Positions 8,961 through 17,188 of a DNA stretch of 64,000 nt are shown here, piece after piece (within the stretch, counting starts at the first letter, position 1; the number at the start of each line of letters is the position of its first letter). This DNA is from Serratia ureilytica. Lineage in GTDB: Bacteria; Pseudomonadota; Gammaproteobacteria; Enterobacterales; Enterobacteriaceae. The DNA is taken from contig NZ_JABXOF010000009.1 of NCBI RefSeq assembly GCF_013375155.1, positions 62,001-126,000 on the forward strand. The letters are read 5' to 3'. A program made the position numbers and the translations under genes. The notes under the pieces are model-generated. The model ran no database searches and had not been told where the DNA came from. It was given only the letters and a program-made list of their open reading frames with translations.

Positions 8961-10793
8961 TCAGTCTTCGTCATTGTCGAGATGGTCGCGGATCATCGCC
9001 ATAAAGGGCGCGCCGAAACGCTCCAGTTTGCGCTGCCCCACGCCGTTGACGCTCAGCAGATCGCCGGCCTTGATCGGCATCTGTTCGGCCATTTCCAGCA
9101 GCGTGGCGTCGTTGAACACCACGTAGGGTGGAATGTTTTCTTCGTCGGCGATCGACTTGCGCAGTTTGCGCAGCTTGGCGAACAGCTTGCGATCGTAATT
9201 GCCGCCGTAGGATTTCTGGTTGGCGCTACTGCGCGACTTCAGGCTCTGAATGCGCGGCACCGCCAGCTGCAGCGCCACCTCGCCGCGCAACACCGGACGC
9301 GCCGCCTCGGTCAATTGCAGCGCCGAGTGCATGGCGATGTTCTGGGTGATAAAGCCCAGGTGGATCAGCTGACGCAGCACGCTGGTCCAGTGCTCCGTGG
9401 TTTGATCGCGGCCGATGCCGTACACCGGCAGCTTGTCGTGACCGTATTCGCGAATGCGCTGATTGTTGGAGCCGCGCAGCACTTCCACGATGTACCCGAG
9501 GCCGAAGCGCTGGCCGACGCGGTACACGCAAGACAGCGCCTTGCGCGCGTCCTCCAGCCCGTCGTAGCGCTTGGGCGGATCGAGGCAGATATCGCAGTTG
9601 CCGCAGTTTTCGTGCTTGCCTTCGCCGAAGTAGTTGAGCAGCACCAGGCGACGGCAGGTTTGCGCCTCGGCGAAAGCGCCCATGGCGTTCAGCTTGTGAC
9701 GCTCGATGTCCAGCTGTTGCCCGGCGGGTTTCTCCTCCAGACAGCGGCGCAGCCAGGCCATGTCGGCCGGATCGTACAGCAGGATGGCTTCGGCCGGCAG
9801 GCCGTCGCGCCCGGCGCGGCCGGTCTCCTGATAATAGGATTCGATATTGCGCGGGATGTCGAAATGCACCACGAAACGCACGTTGGGTTTGTTGATGCCC
9901 ATGCCGAAGGCGACGGTGGCCACCACCACCTGCAGATCGTCACGCTGGAACGCTTCCTGCACCTGGGCGCGGCGATCGTTGTCCAGCCCCGCGTGGTAAG
10001 CGCCGACGCTCAGGCCACGGCTTTGCAGGCGCGCGGCGGTGTCTTCCACCTTGGCGCGGCTGTTGCAATAGATAATGCCGCTCTTGCCGCGCTGATCCTG
10101 CACGAAGCGCCACAGCTGATCGAGCGGTTTGAATTTTTCCACCAGCGTGTAGCGGATGTTCGGCCGGTCGAAGCTGCTGACCTGCACCAGCGGATCCTGC
10201 AGCGACAGCAGACGCACGATATCGCCGCGCGTGGCTTCGTCGGCAGTGGCGGTCAACGCGATCACCGGCATCGACGGGAAGCGCTGTTTCAACTGCCCCA
10301 GCGCGCGGTATTCCGGCCGGAAGTCGTGGCCCCATTGGGAGATGCAGTGCGCCTCATCCACCGCCAGCATCGCCGGCGGGCAGTGATCGAGCAGGTTGAG
10401 GAAGCTTTCCATCATCAGCCGCTCCGGCGCGATGTACAGCATCTTGATGGTGCCGTTGCGGCAGCCGGCCATGACGTCCAGCTGCTCCTCGCGGGTTTGC
10501 GTCGAGTTGTAGCAGGCGGCGGAAACGCCGTAGGCCAACAGTTGGTCGACCTGATCCTTCATCAGCGAGATCAGCGGAGAAACGACCAGCGTCAGGCCGT
10601 CCATCACCAGCGCAGGGATTTGGTAACACAACGACTTGCCGCCGCCGGTCGGCATCACCACCAGGCAATCCTGCCCGCCGATCGCGGCATTGATAATCGT
10701 TTGCTGCCCCGGACGGAATTGCTGGTAGCCGAAGGTATCGCGCAATACCTGCTCGGCCAGCAACTCTCTGTTAATCACTGCTGCGGTTGACAC
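8961..10793 (-). CDS. recQ: ATP-dependent DNA helicase RecQ
   Basis: From the GTG at 10793 ([11 protein letters not shown]) the product has 610 residues, matching E. coli RecQ at about 609. The ORF is open to 10844 but the added residues look unrelated, and GGGGA lies at reasonable spacing before this GTG. Motifs in order: Walker A TGGGKS near residues 49-54, [18 protein letters not shown], the [10 protein letters not shown] helicase motif, the zinc cysteines C..CGNCDIC, the winged-helix region and a C-terminal HRDC domain ([16 protein letters not shown]). It unwinds recombination and stalled-fork structures 3' to 5'. E. coli has pldA upstream; here the neighbour is divergent yigI. Confidence 0.95.
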   Translation of the reverse strand: MSTAAVINRELLAEQVLRDTFGYQQFRPGQQTIINAAIGGQDCLVVMPTGGGKSLCYQIPALVMDGLTLVVSPLISLMKDQVDQLLAYGVSAACYNSTQTREEQLDVMAGCRNGTIKMLYIAPERLMMESFLNLLDHCPPAMLAVDEAHCISQWGHDFRPEYRALGQLKQRFPSMPVIALTATADEATRGDIVRLLSLQDPLVQVSSFDRPNIRYTLVEKFKPLDQLWRFVQDQRGKSGIIYCNSRAKVEDTAARLQSRGLSVGAYHAGLDNDRRAQVQEAFQRDDLQVVVATVAFGMGINKPNVRFVVHFDIPRNIESYYQETGRAGRDGLPAEAILLYDPADMAWLRRCLEEKPAGQQLDIERHKLNAMGAFAEAQTCRRLVLLNYFGEGKHENCGNCDICLDPPKRYDGLEDARKALSCVYRVGQRFGLGYIVEVLRGSNNQRIREYGHDKLPVYGIGRDQTTEHWTSVLRQLIHLGFITQNIAMHSALQLTEAARPVLRGEVALQLAVPRIQSLKSRSSANQKSYGGNYDRKLFAKLRKLRKSIADEENIPPYVVFNDATLLEMAEQMPIKAGDLLSVNGVGQRKLERFGAPFMAMIRDHLDNDED

Positions 10794-10992
10794 ACACTTC
10801 CCCATTTTTTCATCGGTACACACCCACCGGGTATGATTACACAATATCGTTCAGCATGACACCAACGCGCGCGTGACTCTTTTGCCTAAACGGGCTGGCA
10901 AGCAACAAAGGTTAAGCATAAAATCAACATTCCATTAACCTGGACTGACCAGTTAGCTCCCTTAAAACGCAAAAGAAAAACGGAAACCCGCT

Positions 10993-11463
10993 ATGTCGAC
11001 AACACCACTGACCCTGGAAGCCGCCCGCCGCAAGATCGGCGAAATTTTTGTCTACCACATGCCGTTCAACCGCGAGCTTGGCCTGGAGCTGCGCCGCTTC
11101 GACGATGACTACGTCGAGCTGAGCTTCACCAACCAGCGCAAGCTGGTCGGCAACGCCGCGCAGGAAATTCTGCATGGCGGCGTGATCGCCGCCGTGCTTG
11201 ACGTCGCCGCCGGGCTGGCCTGCGCCGGCGGCGTGCTGACACGCCTGGAGCCGCTGGTCGAAGAGGAGATCGCCGCCAAGCTGTCGCGCATGGGCACCAT
11301 CGACCTGCGCGTCGACTACCTGCGCCCCGGCCGCGGCGAGCACTTCGTCGCCTCCGCCAGCGTGCTGCGCAGCGGCAACAAAGTCGCCGTCGCGCGCGTA
11401 GAACTGCATAACCACGACGGCCTGCATATCGCGACCGCCACCGCCACCTACCTGGTCGGCTGA
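10993..11463 (+). CDS. yigI: Hotdog-fold thioesterase family protein YigI
   Basis: The 156-residue product is clearly the YigI family (E. coli 155). It has the hotdog/PaaI-type segment [18 protein letters not shown] and [17 protein letters not shown] followed by [19 protein letters not shown]. These belong to acyl-CoA thioesterase-like proteins; the E. coli protein has been reported as a medium/long-chain acyl-CoA thioesterase, but activity is inferred here. It stands between divergent recQ and codirectional rarD, with a hairpin between yigI and rarD. Confidence 0.9.
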   Translation: MSTTPLTLEAARRKIGEIFVYHMPFNRELGLELRRFDDDYVELSFTNQRKLVGNAAQEILHGGVIAAVLDVAAGLACAGGVLTRLEPLVEEEIAAKLSRMGTIDLRVDYLRPGRGEHFVASASVLRSGNKVAVARVELHNHDGLHIATATATYLVG

Positions 11464-11471
11464 TGATTGTG

Positions 11472-11502
11472 TGCGGTGAGCGTCTTCAGTACACTCACCG
11501 CA
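11472..11502 (+). terminator. Hairpin between yigI and rarD
   Basis: TGCGGTGAG (11472-11480) pairs with CTCACCGCA (11494-11502) around a 13-base loop. Only a weak T-rich stretch follows, so it may be a leaky terminator or an RNA stability element. Confidence 0.4.
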
Positions 11503-11529
11503 TCTTAAGTTCCCCACCAGAGTGACGTC

Positions 11530-12417
11530 ATGGACGCAAAGCAAACGCGTCAGGGCATTTTCTTTGCCCTGGCCGCCTATTTTATGTGGGGCATCGCCCC
11601 GGCTTATTTCAAACTGATCCAGCAAGTGTCCGCGGATGAGATCCTCACCCACCGGATCATCTGGTCGTTTTTCTTCATGCTGGCGCTGATCACGCTGGGC
11701 CGCAACTGGCCTAAAGTGCGCGCCGCCTGCCAAAATCGCAAACGGCTGCTGTTGCTGTCGGTCACCGCGCTGTTGATCGGCGGCAACTGGCTGCTGTTCA
11801 TCTGGGCGGTGAACAATCACCATATGCTGGAAGCCAGCCTGGGCTACTTCATCAACCCGCTGGTTAACGTGCTGTTGGGGATGCTGTTTCTCGGCGAACG
11901 TTTCCGCCGCATGCAGTGGGTAGCGGTGGCGCTGGCGTTCACCGGGGTGCTGGTGCAGCTCTGGCAGTTCGGGTCGTTGCCGATCATCGGTCTGGGGCTG
12001 GCGTTCAGCTTTGCCTTCTATGGCCTGCTGCGCAAGAAAATCGCCATCGACGCGCAGACCGGCATGCTGATTGAAACGCTGTGGCTGCTGCCGGTGGCGG
12101 CGGCCTATCTGTTCCTGTTCGCCGACAGCCCCACCAGCCACCTGAGCGCCAACCCGTGGTCGCTGAACCTGCTGCTGGTCGCCGCCGGCATCGTCACCAC
12201 CGTGCCGCTGCTGTGCTTCACCGCGGCGGCTACCCGGCTGCGCCTATCGACGCTCGGTTTCTTCCAGTATCTCGGCCCGACGCTGATGTTCCTGCTGGCG
12301 GTCACCTTCTACGGCGAGACCGTCGGCCAGGACAAGCTGGTGACCTTCGGCTTTATCTGGGCGGCGCTGATCCTGTTCACCCTCGACGCGCTCTATACCC
12401 AGCGCAAGCTGCGCTGA
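11530..12417 (+). CDS. rarD: EamA-family permease RarD
   Basis: The 295-residue product matches RarD (E. coli 296), an inner-membrane drug/metabolite transporter with about ten helices and two EamA repeats. MWGIAPAYFKL starts near residue 19, IWAVNNHHMLEASLGYFINPL lies near residue 90, and the second repeat ends LGPTLMFLLAVTFYGE. The name comes from a chloramphenicol-sensitivity phenotype in Pseudomonas; the true substrate is unknown. It follows yigI and is convergent with corA, whose stop is 16 bases away. Confidence 0.93.
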   Translation: MDAKQTRQGIFFALAAYFMWGIAPAYFKLIQQVSADEILTHRIIWSFFFMLALITLGRNWPKVRAACQNRKRLLLLSVTALLIGGNWLLFIWAVNNHHMLEASLGYFINPLVNVLLGMLFLGERFRRMQWVAVALAFTGVLVQLWQFGSLPIIGLGLAFSFAFYGLLRKKIAIDAQTGMLIETLWLLPVAAAYLFLFADSPTSHLSANPWSLNLLLVAAGIVTTVPLLCFTAAATRLRLSTLGFFQYLGPTLMFLLAVTFYGETVGQDKLVTFGFIWAALILFTLDALYTQRKLR

Positions 12418-12433
12418 GCCCGGCGTCGCCGGG

Positions 12434-13267
12434 TTACAGCCAGTTCTTGCGCTTGAAGTACAGGTAAGGGGCCAGGCCCGCCAGGATCATCAGCGTGATC
12501 GCGCCCGGGTAGCCGAACGACCATTTCAGTTCCGGCATGAATTCAAAGTTCATGCCGTAGCTGGAAGCCACCAGCGTAGGCGGCAGGAACACCACCGACA
12601 CCACCGAGAAGATCTTGATAATACGGTTCTGTTCGATGTTGATGAAGCCCATCGCCGCCTGCATCAGGAAGTTCACCTTCTGGAACAGCGATTCGTTGTG
12701 CGGCAGCAGGGATTCGATGTCGCGCAGCACTTCACGCGCCTGCTCCAGCTGGCCGGTCGGCAGACGCGCCTTGCGCACCAGGAAGTTGAGCGCGCGCTGG
12801 GTATCCATCAGGCACAAACGCACCTTCCAGCCGATATCTTCCAGCTCCGCCAGCGTCGAGAGCGCGGCGTCGTATTCGTCGCCCTGATGCCCTTCCATGA
12901 TCACCCGGCTGAGCTGTTCCAGATCGCTGTAGATATTCTCTATCTCGTCCGCCAGCTGTTCAATCTTGGTCTCGAACAGATCCAGCAGCAGTTCGTAAGC
13001 GTTGCCTTCGAGCATCGTCTGGTTGCGGGCGCGCATGCGGTACAGGCGGAACGCCGGCAGTTCACGCTCACGCAGGGTATACAGGCGGCCGTCGCGGATG
13101 GTGAACGCCACCGTGGAGTTGCCGGCGTGATCTTCCGCATCTTCAAAGTAGAAAAAGGAGTGGATATGCAGACCGTCTTCGTCTTCGAAGAAACGGGCGG
13201 AGGCTTCGATGTCGTCCAGTTCAGGACGGGACAAGCGGCGGTTATCTAATTTAAAAGCGCTCAGCAT
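12434..13267 (-). CDS. corA: Magnesium/cobalt transporter CorA with internal 39-codon deletion
   Basis: From the ATG at 13267 (MLSAFKL, behind a GGAG) the product is 277 residues, against 316 in E. coli and Salmonella CorA. The alignment is near identical except that E. coli residues 15-53 are missing: LDNRRLSR at residues 7-14 runs directly into [13 protein letters not shown]. Both sides stay in frame. The C-terminal pore is intact, with the GMN selectivity motif at 238-240, two membrane helices and the basic tail KRKNWL. The loss falls in the first strands of the cytoplasmic domain, which forms the regulatory divalent-ion sites. The frame is open upstream to 13303. It may be impaired or misregulated, or the deletion may be a strain mutation. 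Confidence 0.92.
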   Translation of the reverse strand: MLSAFKLDNRRLSRPELDDIEASARFFEDEDGLHIHSFFYFEDAEDHAGNSTVAFTIRDGRLYTLRERELPAFRLYRMRARNQTMLEGNAYELLLDLFETKIEQLADEIENIYSDLEQLSRVIMEGHQGDEYDAALSTLAELEDIGWKVRLCLMDTQRALNFLVRKARLPTGQLEQAREVLRDIESLLPHNESLFQKVNFLMQAAMGFINIEQNRIIKIFSVVSVVFLPPTLVASSYGMNFEFMPELKWSFGYPGAITLMILAGLAPYLYFKRKNWL

Positions 13268-13434
13268 GTGCCAAAACTCCGTGAAGGTAACGGGTGCGGA
13301 CAACGCGTTGAAGCACAGAAACAGAGGGAGATGCGTATCACCGATTTGTTTCAGACCATGAAGAGATCTGACTCATAGCGACACTTTGCGGGGTCGCCGA
13401 CAACCACGAAGGCTATCAGCAAAAACGGAGAGCC

Positions 13435-13491
13435 TTAGAAGTTATACCTGCGGCGCAGGTCAGTGAGCCAGTATCTACTGGGTGTGTCCAA
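13435..13491 (-). CDS. Candidate corA leader peptide
   Basis: A TTG-initiated ORF of 18 codons (LDTPSRYWLTDLRRRYNF in one-letter form) lies in the corA leader. GAGG sits nine bases before the TTG, and the ORF ends in TAA about 168 bases before corA. An in-frame ATG at 13524 would give 29 codons but overlaps the promoter -10. The length is similar to the corL leader of Salmonella; sequence homology to corL was not checked. Three consecutive arginine codons and one proline codon could stall ribosomes. Translation is inferred. Confidence 0.4.
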   Translation of the reverse strand: MDTPSRYWLTDLRRRYNF

Positions 13492-13522
13492 GGCGTCTGT
13501 CCTCAATGATAATAGTGCGCGC

Positions 13523-13552
13523 ATGTTACGCCGAGAAGAAAAAGCCTGTCAA
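13523..13552 (-). promoter_or_regulatory. Predicted sigma-70 promoter for corA
   Basis: On the minus strand a perfect TTGACA (13547-13552) is separated by 18 bases from TAACAT (13523-13528). Transcription would begin near 13516, leaving a leader of about 250 bases before corA that includes the candidate leader peptide. Confidence 0.6.
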
Positions 13553-13710
13553 CACGTTAGGCGGGATAATTGCGCAACAAATCATCACGATGATCAATAG
13601 CAGAAATGGGGCTTAAACCGTACTGAAAAAGTCGCGGCGATCGCTTACCGCCACCAAGAATGTTGCTAAGATGACATCACCCTAATGGTACGACAAGCAT
13701 GCGGATTTAA

Positions 13711-14187
13711 ATGATGAAACAGATTACCGCCCATGAACTGACCGCGATGAGCGAACAGGCCGCCAGCGTGGCCCGCCTGCGCGCGCACCGCACCTTACAC
13801 GAAGAGCTGAGCGACCCGGTGCAACGCCTGGCTATCGCCATGGAACCCGGCACCTATATCCGCCCGCACCGCCACCCGCAAACCTGGGAGCTGCTGACGC
13901 CGCTGCGCGGCCGCTTTGTGGTGCTGCAGTTCAACGATGACGGCGTCGTAACACAGCGCACCCTGCTTGGCGAAGAAACCAAAGTGCTGGAGATGCCGGC
14001 CTTTACCTGGCATGCGGTGCTGTCGGTCGATGCTGGCGGCGTAGTGTTCGAAGTGAAGCAGGGCCCGTATCAGGCGCTGACCGAAGAAGACTGCATGCAG
14101 TGGGCGCCGCAGGAAGGCGGTGAAGGCACCGAAGCGGTGATGCGCTGGTATGCCACCGCACAGGTCGGCGACCGGTACCCTCACTGA
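13711..14187 (+). CDS. WbuC-family cupin-fold metalloprotein
   Basis: The 158-residue product is a small single-domain cupin resembling the WbuC family. The cupin motif IRPHRHPQTWELL provides H53, H55 and E60, and FTWHAVLS supplies H101, a complete metal-binding set. WbuC-type genes are best known from O-antigen loci, but enzymatic activity is not established. It is monocistronic, with no homologue between uvrD and corA in E. coli, so it is an insertion relative to that order. A second ATG follows immediately at 13714. A bidirectional-looking hairpin separates it from convergent uvrD. Confidence 0.8.
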   Translation: MMKQITAHELTAMSEQAASVARLRAHRTLHEELSDPVQRLAIAMEPGTYIRPHRHPQTWELLTPLRGRFVVLQFNDDGVVTQRTLLGEETKVLEMPAFTWHAVLSVDAGGVVFEVKQGPYQALTEEDCMQWAPQEGGEGTEAVMRWYATAQVGDRYPH

Positions 14188-14196
14188 TCGTGAAAG

Positions 14197-14220
14197 GTTG
14201 CAGGGGCTGGCCCCTGCAAC
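14197..14220. terminator. Terminator between cupin gene and uvrD
   Basis: GTTGCAGGGG (14197-14206) pairs perfectly with CCCCTGCAAC (14211-14220) around CTGG. T-rich sequence (CTCTCTCTTT) follows on the plus strand. It lies between two convergent stops and probably serves both genes. Confidence 0.6.
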
Positions 14221-14230
14221 GCCTCTCTCT

Positions 14231-16393
14231 TTATACCGTTTCCAAACGCGCGTAGGCCGCCACCAGCCATTTGATGCCCTCACCCGGGAAGGCGATCTGC
14301 AGCCGGCTGTGCTCGCCACTGCCCTCCAGATTGACGATGGTGCCTTCGCCAAACTTGGGATGACGCACGCGCTGGCCCAGCTTGTAACCGGTGTCGTTCT
14401 CGCTGATCGGCGTGCCCATGCGGCGGTGATTGACCGGGCGCGATACGCTGGCGCGCAGGCGCACTTCTTCCACGCACTCCTCCGGCAATTCGCCGATAAA
14501 GCGCGACGGCCGGTGATAAACCTCTTTGCCGTACAGACGGCGCGTTTCGGCATAGGTCAGCGTCAGTTTCTGCATGGCGCGCGTCACGCCCACATAGGCC
14601 AGACGGCGCTCCTCCTCCAGACGGCCGCCTTCGTCCAGCGACATCTGGCTCGGGAACATGCCTTCTTCCATGCCGACGATAAACACCAGCGGGAACTCCA
14701 ACCCCTTGGCCGAGTGCAGGGTCATCAGCTGCACCGCGTCCTGATAGGCGTCGGCCTGGCCTTCGCCCGCTTCCAGCGCCGCATGCGACAGGAATGCCTG
14801 CAGCGGCATCAGATCCTGATCTTCTTCCTGATAGCTGAACTGGCGCGTCGCCGTCACCAGTTCCTCGAGGTTTTCGATGCGCGCCTGTCCCTTCTCGCCC
14901 TTTTCCTGCTCATACATGATGAACAGCCCGGAATCGCGGATCACCCGATCGGTCTGCACGTGCAGCGGCATATCGGCGGTTTCATGCGCCAGCGACTCCA
15001 CCAGCTCGATGAAGCGCTGCAGCGCCGACGCGGCGCGGCCGGCCAGAACCTTGTCCTGCATCAGTTCACGCGTCGCCTGCCACAGCGTCAGCTGGCGATC
15101 GCGCGCCGCCTGGCGCACTACGTCGAGGGTGCGATCGCCGATGCCGCGCGTCGGGGTGTTGACCACGCGCTCGAAGGCAGCGTCGTCGTTGCGGTTGGAG
15201 ATCAGGCGCAGGTAAGCCAGCGCATCCTTGATTTCCTGACGTTCGAAGAACCGCTGGCCGCCGTAGATGCGGTACGGCATCGCCGTCTGCAGCAGCGCCT
15301 CTTCCAGCACACGCGACTGGGCGTTGCTGCGGTACAAAATGGCGCAATCGTTCAGCGCGCCGCCGTTGTCTTGCCAGGTCTTGATGCGGTTGACCACAAA
15401 GCGCGCTTCGTCGAGTTCGTTGAAGGCGCAGTAGAGGGAAATCGGCTCGCCTTCGCCGCCTTCGGTCCACAGGTTTTTCCCCATGCGCCCGTCGTTGTTG
15501 GCGATCAGGGTGTTGGCCGCTTTCAGGATGTTGCTGGTGGAACGGTAGTTCTGCTCCAGGCGGATGGTTTCCGCGCCGGGGAAATCCTTCAGGAAGCGCT
15601 GGATGTTTTCCACCTGCGCGCCGCGCCAGCCGTAGATAGACTGGTCATCGTCGCCGACGATCATCACGTTGCTGTTACCGCCCGCCAGCAGGCGGATCCA
15701 GGCGTACTGGATGCTGTTGGTATCCTGGAATTCGTCCACCAGCACGTTGGTGAAACGTTCGCGATAGTGGTTGAGGATATGCGGCTTGTTCAGCCACAGC
15801 TCGTGCGCGCGCAGCAGCAGCTCGGCGAAATCCACCAGCCCCGCGCGATCGCAGGCTTCCTGATAGGCCTGGTAGATACGCAGCCAGGTGGCCTCTACCG
15901 GGTTGTTGTAGGTCTCGACGTGCTGCGGGCGCAGGCCTTCGTCTTTCTTGCCGTTGATGTACCACATCGCCTGACGCGGCGGCCACTGTTTCTCGTCGAC
16001 GTTCAGCGCCTTGATGATGCGCTTGAGCAACCGCAACTGGTCGTCGCTGTCGAGGATCTGGAAATCCTGCGGCAGGTTGGCTTCCAGATGATGAGCGCGC
16101 AGCAGGCGGTGCGCCAGACCGTGGAAAGTGCCGATCCACATGCCGCCCTGGCTGGTGCCGATCAGATGTTCGATACGGTGGCGCATTTCCGCCGCCGCCT
16201 TGTTGGTGAAGGTCACCGCCATGATCGAATACGGTGAGCAGTTCTCCACCGACAGCAGCCAGGCGATGCGATGCACCAGCACCCGCGTCTTGCCGCTGCC
16301 CGCTCCGGCCAGAACCAACAGGTTGCTGCGCGGCGCCGCCACGGCTTCACGTTGTTTTTCATTCAGGCTGTCGAGCAGATCGGAGACGTCCAT
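14231..16393 (-). CDS. uvrD: DNA helicase II (UvrD)
   Basis: From the ATG at 16393 (MDVSDLLDSL) the product has 720 residues, exactly the E. coli UvrD length; the ORF is open three codons further. It is a superfamily 1A 3'-5' helicase. Walker A AGAGSGKT is at residues 29-36, VDEFQDTN is motif II, and YVGVTRAMQKL is near motif VI. The C-terminal tail (RVRHPKFGEGTIVNLEGSGE) is the UvrD Tudor-like segment. It acts in nucleotide excision repair with UvrABC and in mismatch repair with MutSL. A LexA box and a hairpin attenuator precede it. Confidence 0.97.
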   Translation of the reverse strand: MDVSDLLDSLNEKQREAVAAPRSNLLVLAGAGSGKTRVLVHRIAWLLSVENCSPYSIMAVTFTNKAAAEMRHRIEHLIGTSQGGMWIGTFHGLAHRLLRAHHLEANLPQDFQILDSDDQLRLLKRIIKALNVDEKQWPPRQAMWYINGKKDEGLRPQHVETYNNPVEATWLRIYQAYQEACDRAGLVDFAELLLRAHELWLNKPHILNHYRERFTNVLVDEFQDTNSIQYAWIRLLAGGNSNVMIVGDDDQSIYGWRGAQVENIQRFLKDFPGAETIRLEQNYRSTSNILKAANTLIANNDGRMGKNLWTEGGEGEPISLYCAFNELDEARFVVNRIKTWQDNGGALNDCAILYRSNAQSRVLEEALLQTAMPYRIYGGQRFFERQEIKDALAYLRLISNRNDDAAFERVVNTPTRGIGDRTLDVVRQAARDRQLTLWQATRELMQDKVLAGRAASALQRFIELVESLAHETADMPLHVQTDRVIRDSGLFIMYEQEKGEKGQARIENLEELVTATRQFSYQEEDQDLMPLQAFLSHAALEAGEGQADAYQDAVQLMTLHSAKGLEFPLVFIVGMEEGMFPSQMSLDEGGRLEEERRLAYVGVTRAMQKLTLTYAETRRLYGKEVYHRPSRFIGELPEECVEEVRLRASVSRPVNHRRMGTPISENDTGYKLGQRVRHPKFGEGTIVNLEGSGEHSRLQIAFPGEGIKWLVAAYARLETV

Positions 16394-16414
16394 AGGCACC
16401 ACTAATGGTTAAGG

Positions 16415-16439
16415 AAAAACCCGCCGGCGACGGGTTTTT
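16415..16439. terminator. Hairpin terminator/attenuator upstream of uvrD
   Basis: AAAAACCCG (16415-16423) pairs perfectly with CGGGTTTTT (16431-16439) around a seven-base loop, so it has a T-run on either strand. On the minus strand it lies after the uvrD promoter and LexA box and 21 bases before the gene. In E. coli uvrD is known to have such an attenuator. Confidence 0.75.
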
Positions 16440-16441
16440 CA

Positions 16442-16457
16442 CTGGAAATTTATACAG
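16442..16457 (-). promoter_or_regulatory. LexA (SOS) box of uvrD
   Basis: Read on the minus strand the site is CTGTATAAATTTCCAG, which fits CTGT-N8-ACAG with one mismatch in the last half. The E. coli uvrD box ends in the same CCAG. It lies between the candidate -10 and the attenuator hairpin, so it would overlap the start of transcription. Confidence 0.78.
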
Positions 16458-16471
16458 AGTTCTGGCAGGGA

Positions 16472-17188
16472 TTATAACAATGCTGTCAGCGATGCCAACT
16501 GCGAAATCTCAATATGCGGCAGCAGGCGGCTGTCGGCGGCCTGCATCAGGCTGCGTTGCCGATCGTTGATCCAACAGGCCTGCAGCCCCGCGCGCAGCGC
16601 GCCGGCCACGTCGGTGGTCAGATCGTCGCCCACGTGCAGGATCTGCTCGGGCGCCACACCCAGCCGCTCGACGGCCAGGTGATACATGTCCTGATACGGC
16701 TTGGCGCGCCCGTCCGGCCCGGAACGCAGCACAAACTGAAAGTAGCCGTCCAGGCCGCACTGCGCCGGATCGGCGTTGCCGTTGGTGATCGCCACCAGCG
16801 GGTAGCGCGCCGCCAGCGCCTTCAGCGTGGCATGGGTCGCTTCAGGCACCTCAATACGGCTGCGCCACAGCGCGAAATTCTGCATCGCCGCATCGGCCCC
16901 GATCGCCGCTTCGGCGTCACGCAGCCCCTGCCGGCTCAACGCCAGATGAATGGCGCGCCAGCGCCACTGGGTGACGTCGTGGTAGATCTCCGGATCCTGC
17001 TCGCGCAGTTCCTGGCGCAGGCGGTGGAAATCCGCCGACTGGAAGCCGTTCAGGCCGGGATGGTAGCTCTGCAGGAAGGCCACCGACTGCTGCTCGGTTT
17101 GCCGGATCACCGGACGGTTGTCATACAGCGTGTCGTCCAGATCGAAAGTCAGCGCCGCCAGCGGGCGCAGCGGGCGATAAAAATGCAT
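16472..17188 (-). CDS. yigB: HAD-family flavin mononucleotide phosphatase YigB
   Basis: The 238-residue product starts at the ATG at 17188, which overlaps the xerC stop as ATGA, and equals the E. coli YigB length. It is a haloacid dehalogenase phosphatase with DLDDTLYDN near residue 16, TNGNA mid-protein and [10 protein letters not shown] near residue 188. The E. coli enzyme releases phosphate from FMN and other small substrates. The open frame extends upstream within xerC, but those codons are out of family. It is the last gene of the lptM-dapF-yigA-xerC-yigB group before the uvrD promoter. Confidence 0.94.
   Translation of the reverse strand: MHFYRPLRPLAALTFDLDDTLYDNRPVIRQTEQQSVAFLQSYHPGLNGFQSADFHRLRQELREQDPEIYHDVTQWRWRAIHLALSRQGLRDAEAAIGADAAMQNFALWRSRIEVPEATHATLKALAARYPLVAITNGNADPAQCGLDGYFQFVLRSGPDGRAKPYQDMYHLAVERLGVAPEQILHVGDDLTTDVAGALRAGLQACWINDRQRSLMQAADSRLLPHIEISQLASLTALL
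16473..16500 (-). promoter_or_regulatory. Candidate uvrD promoter
   Basis: On the minus strand TTGGCA is followed after 16 bases by a perfect TATAAT, just upstream of the LexA box. It lies at the very end of yigB, so uvrD can be transcribed separately from the dapF group. The placement matches the SOS-inducible promoter layout of E. coli uvrD. Confidence 0.6.

Larger units (their letters stand above)
13268..13710. promoter_or_regulatory. corA leader and wbuC-like upstream region
   Basis: This 443-base gap lies between divergent corA and the cupin gene. On the minus strand it holds a good promoter about 260 bases ahead of corA and a short ORF inside the long untranslated leader. Salmonella corA likewise has a long leader with a small corL ORF under Rho-dependent control, so the layout suggests similar regulation. 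The plus-strand part before 13711 shows no clear promoter for the cupin gene. Confidence 0.55.

Noticed and set aside
8658-10790. 710-residue ORF opposite recQ and rhtC
   Set aside because: Antisense shadow of recQ; low-complexity and no recognised motif.
14150-16237. 695-residue ORF opposite uvrD
   Set aside because: Antisense shadow with His/Gln/Arg bias and no domain.
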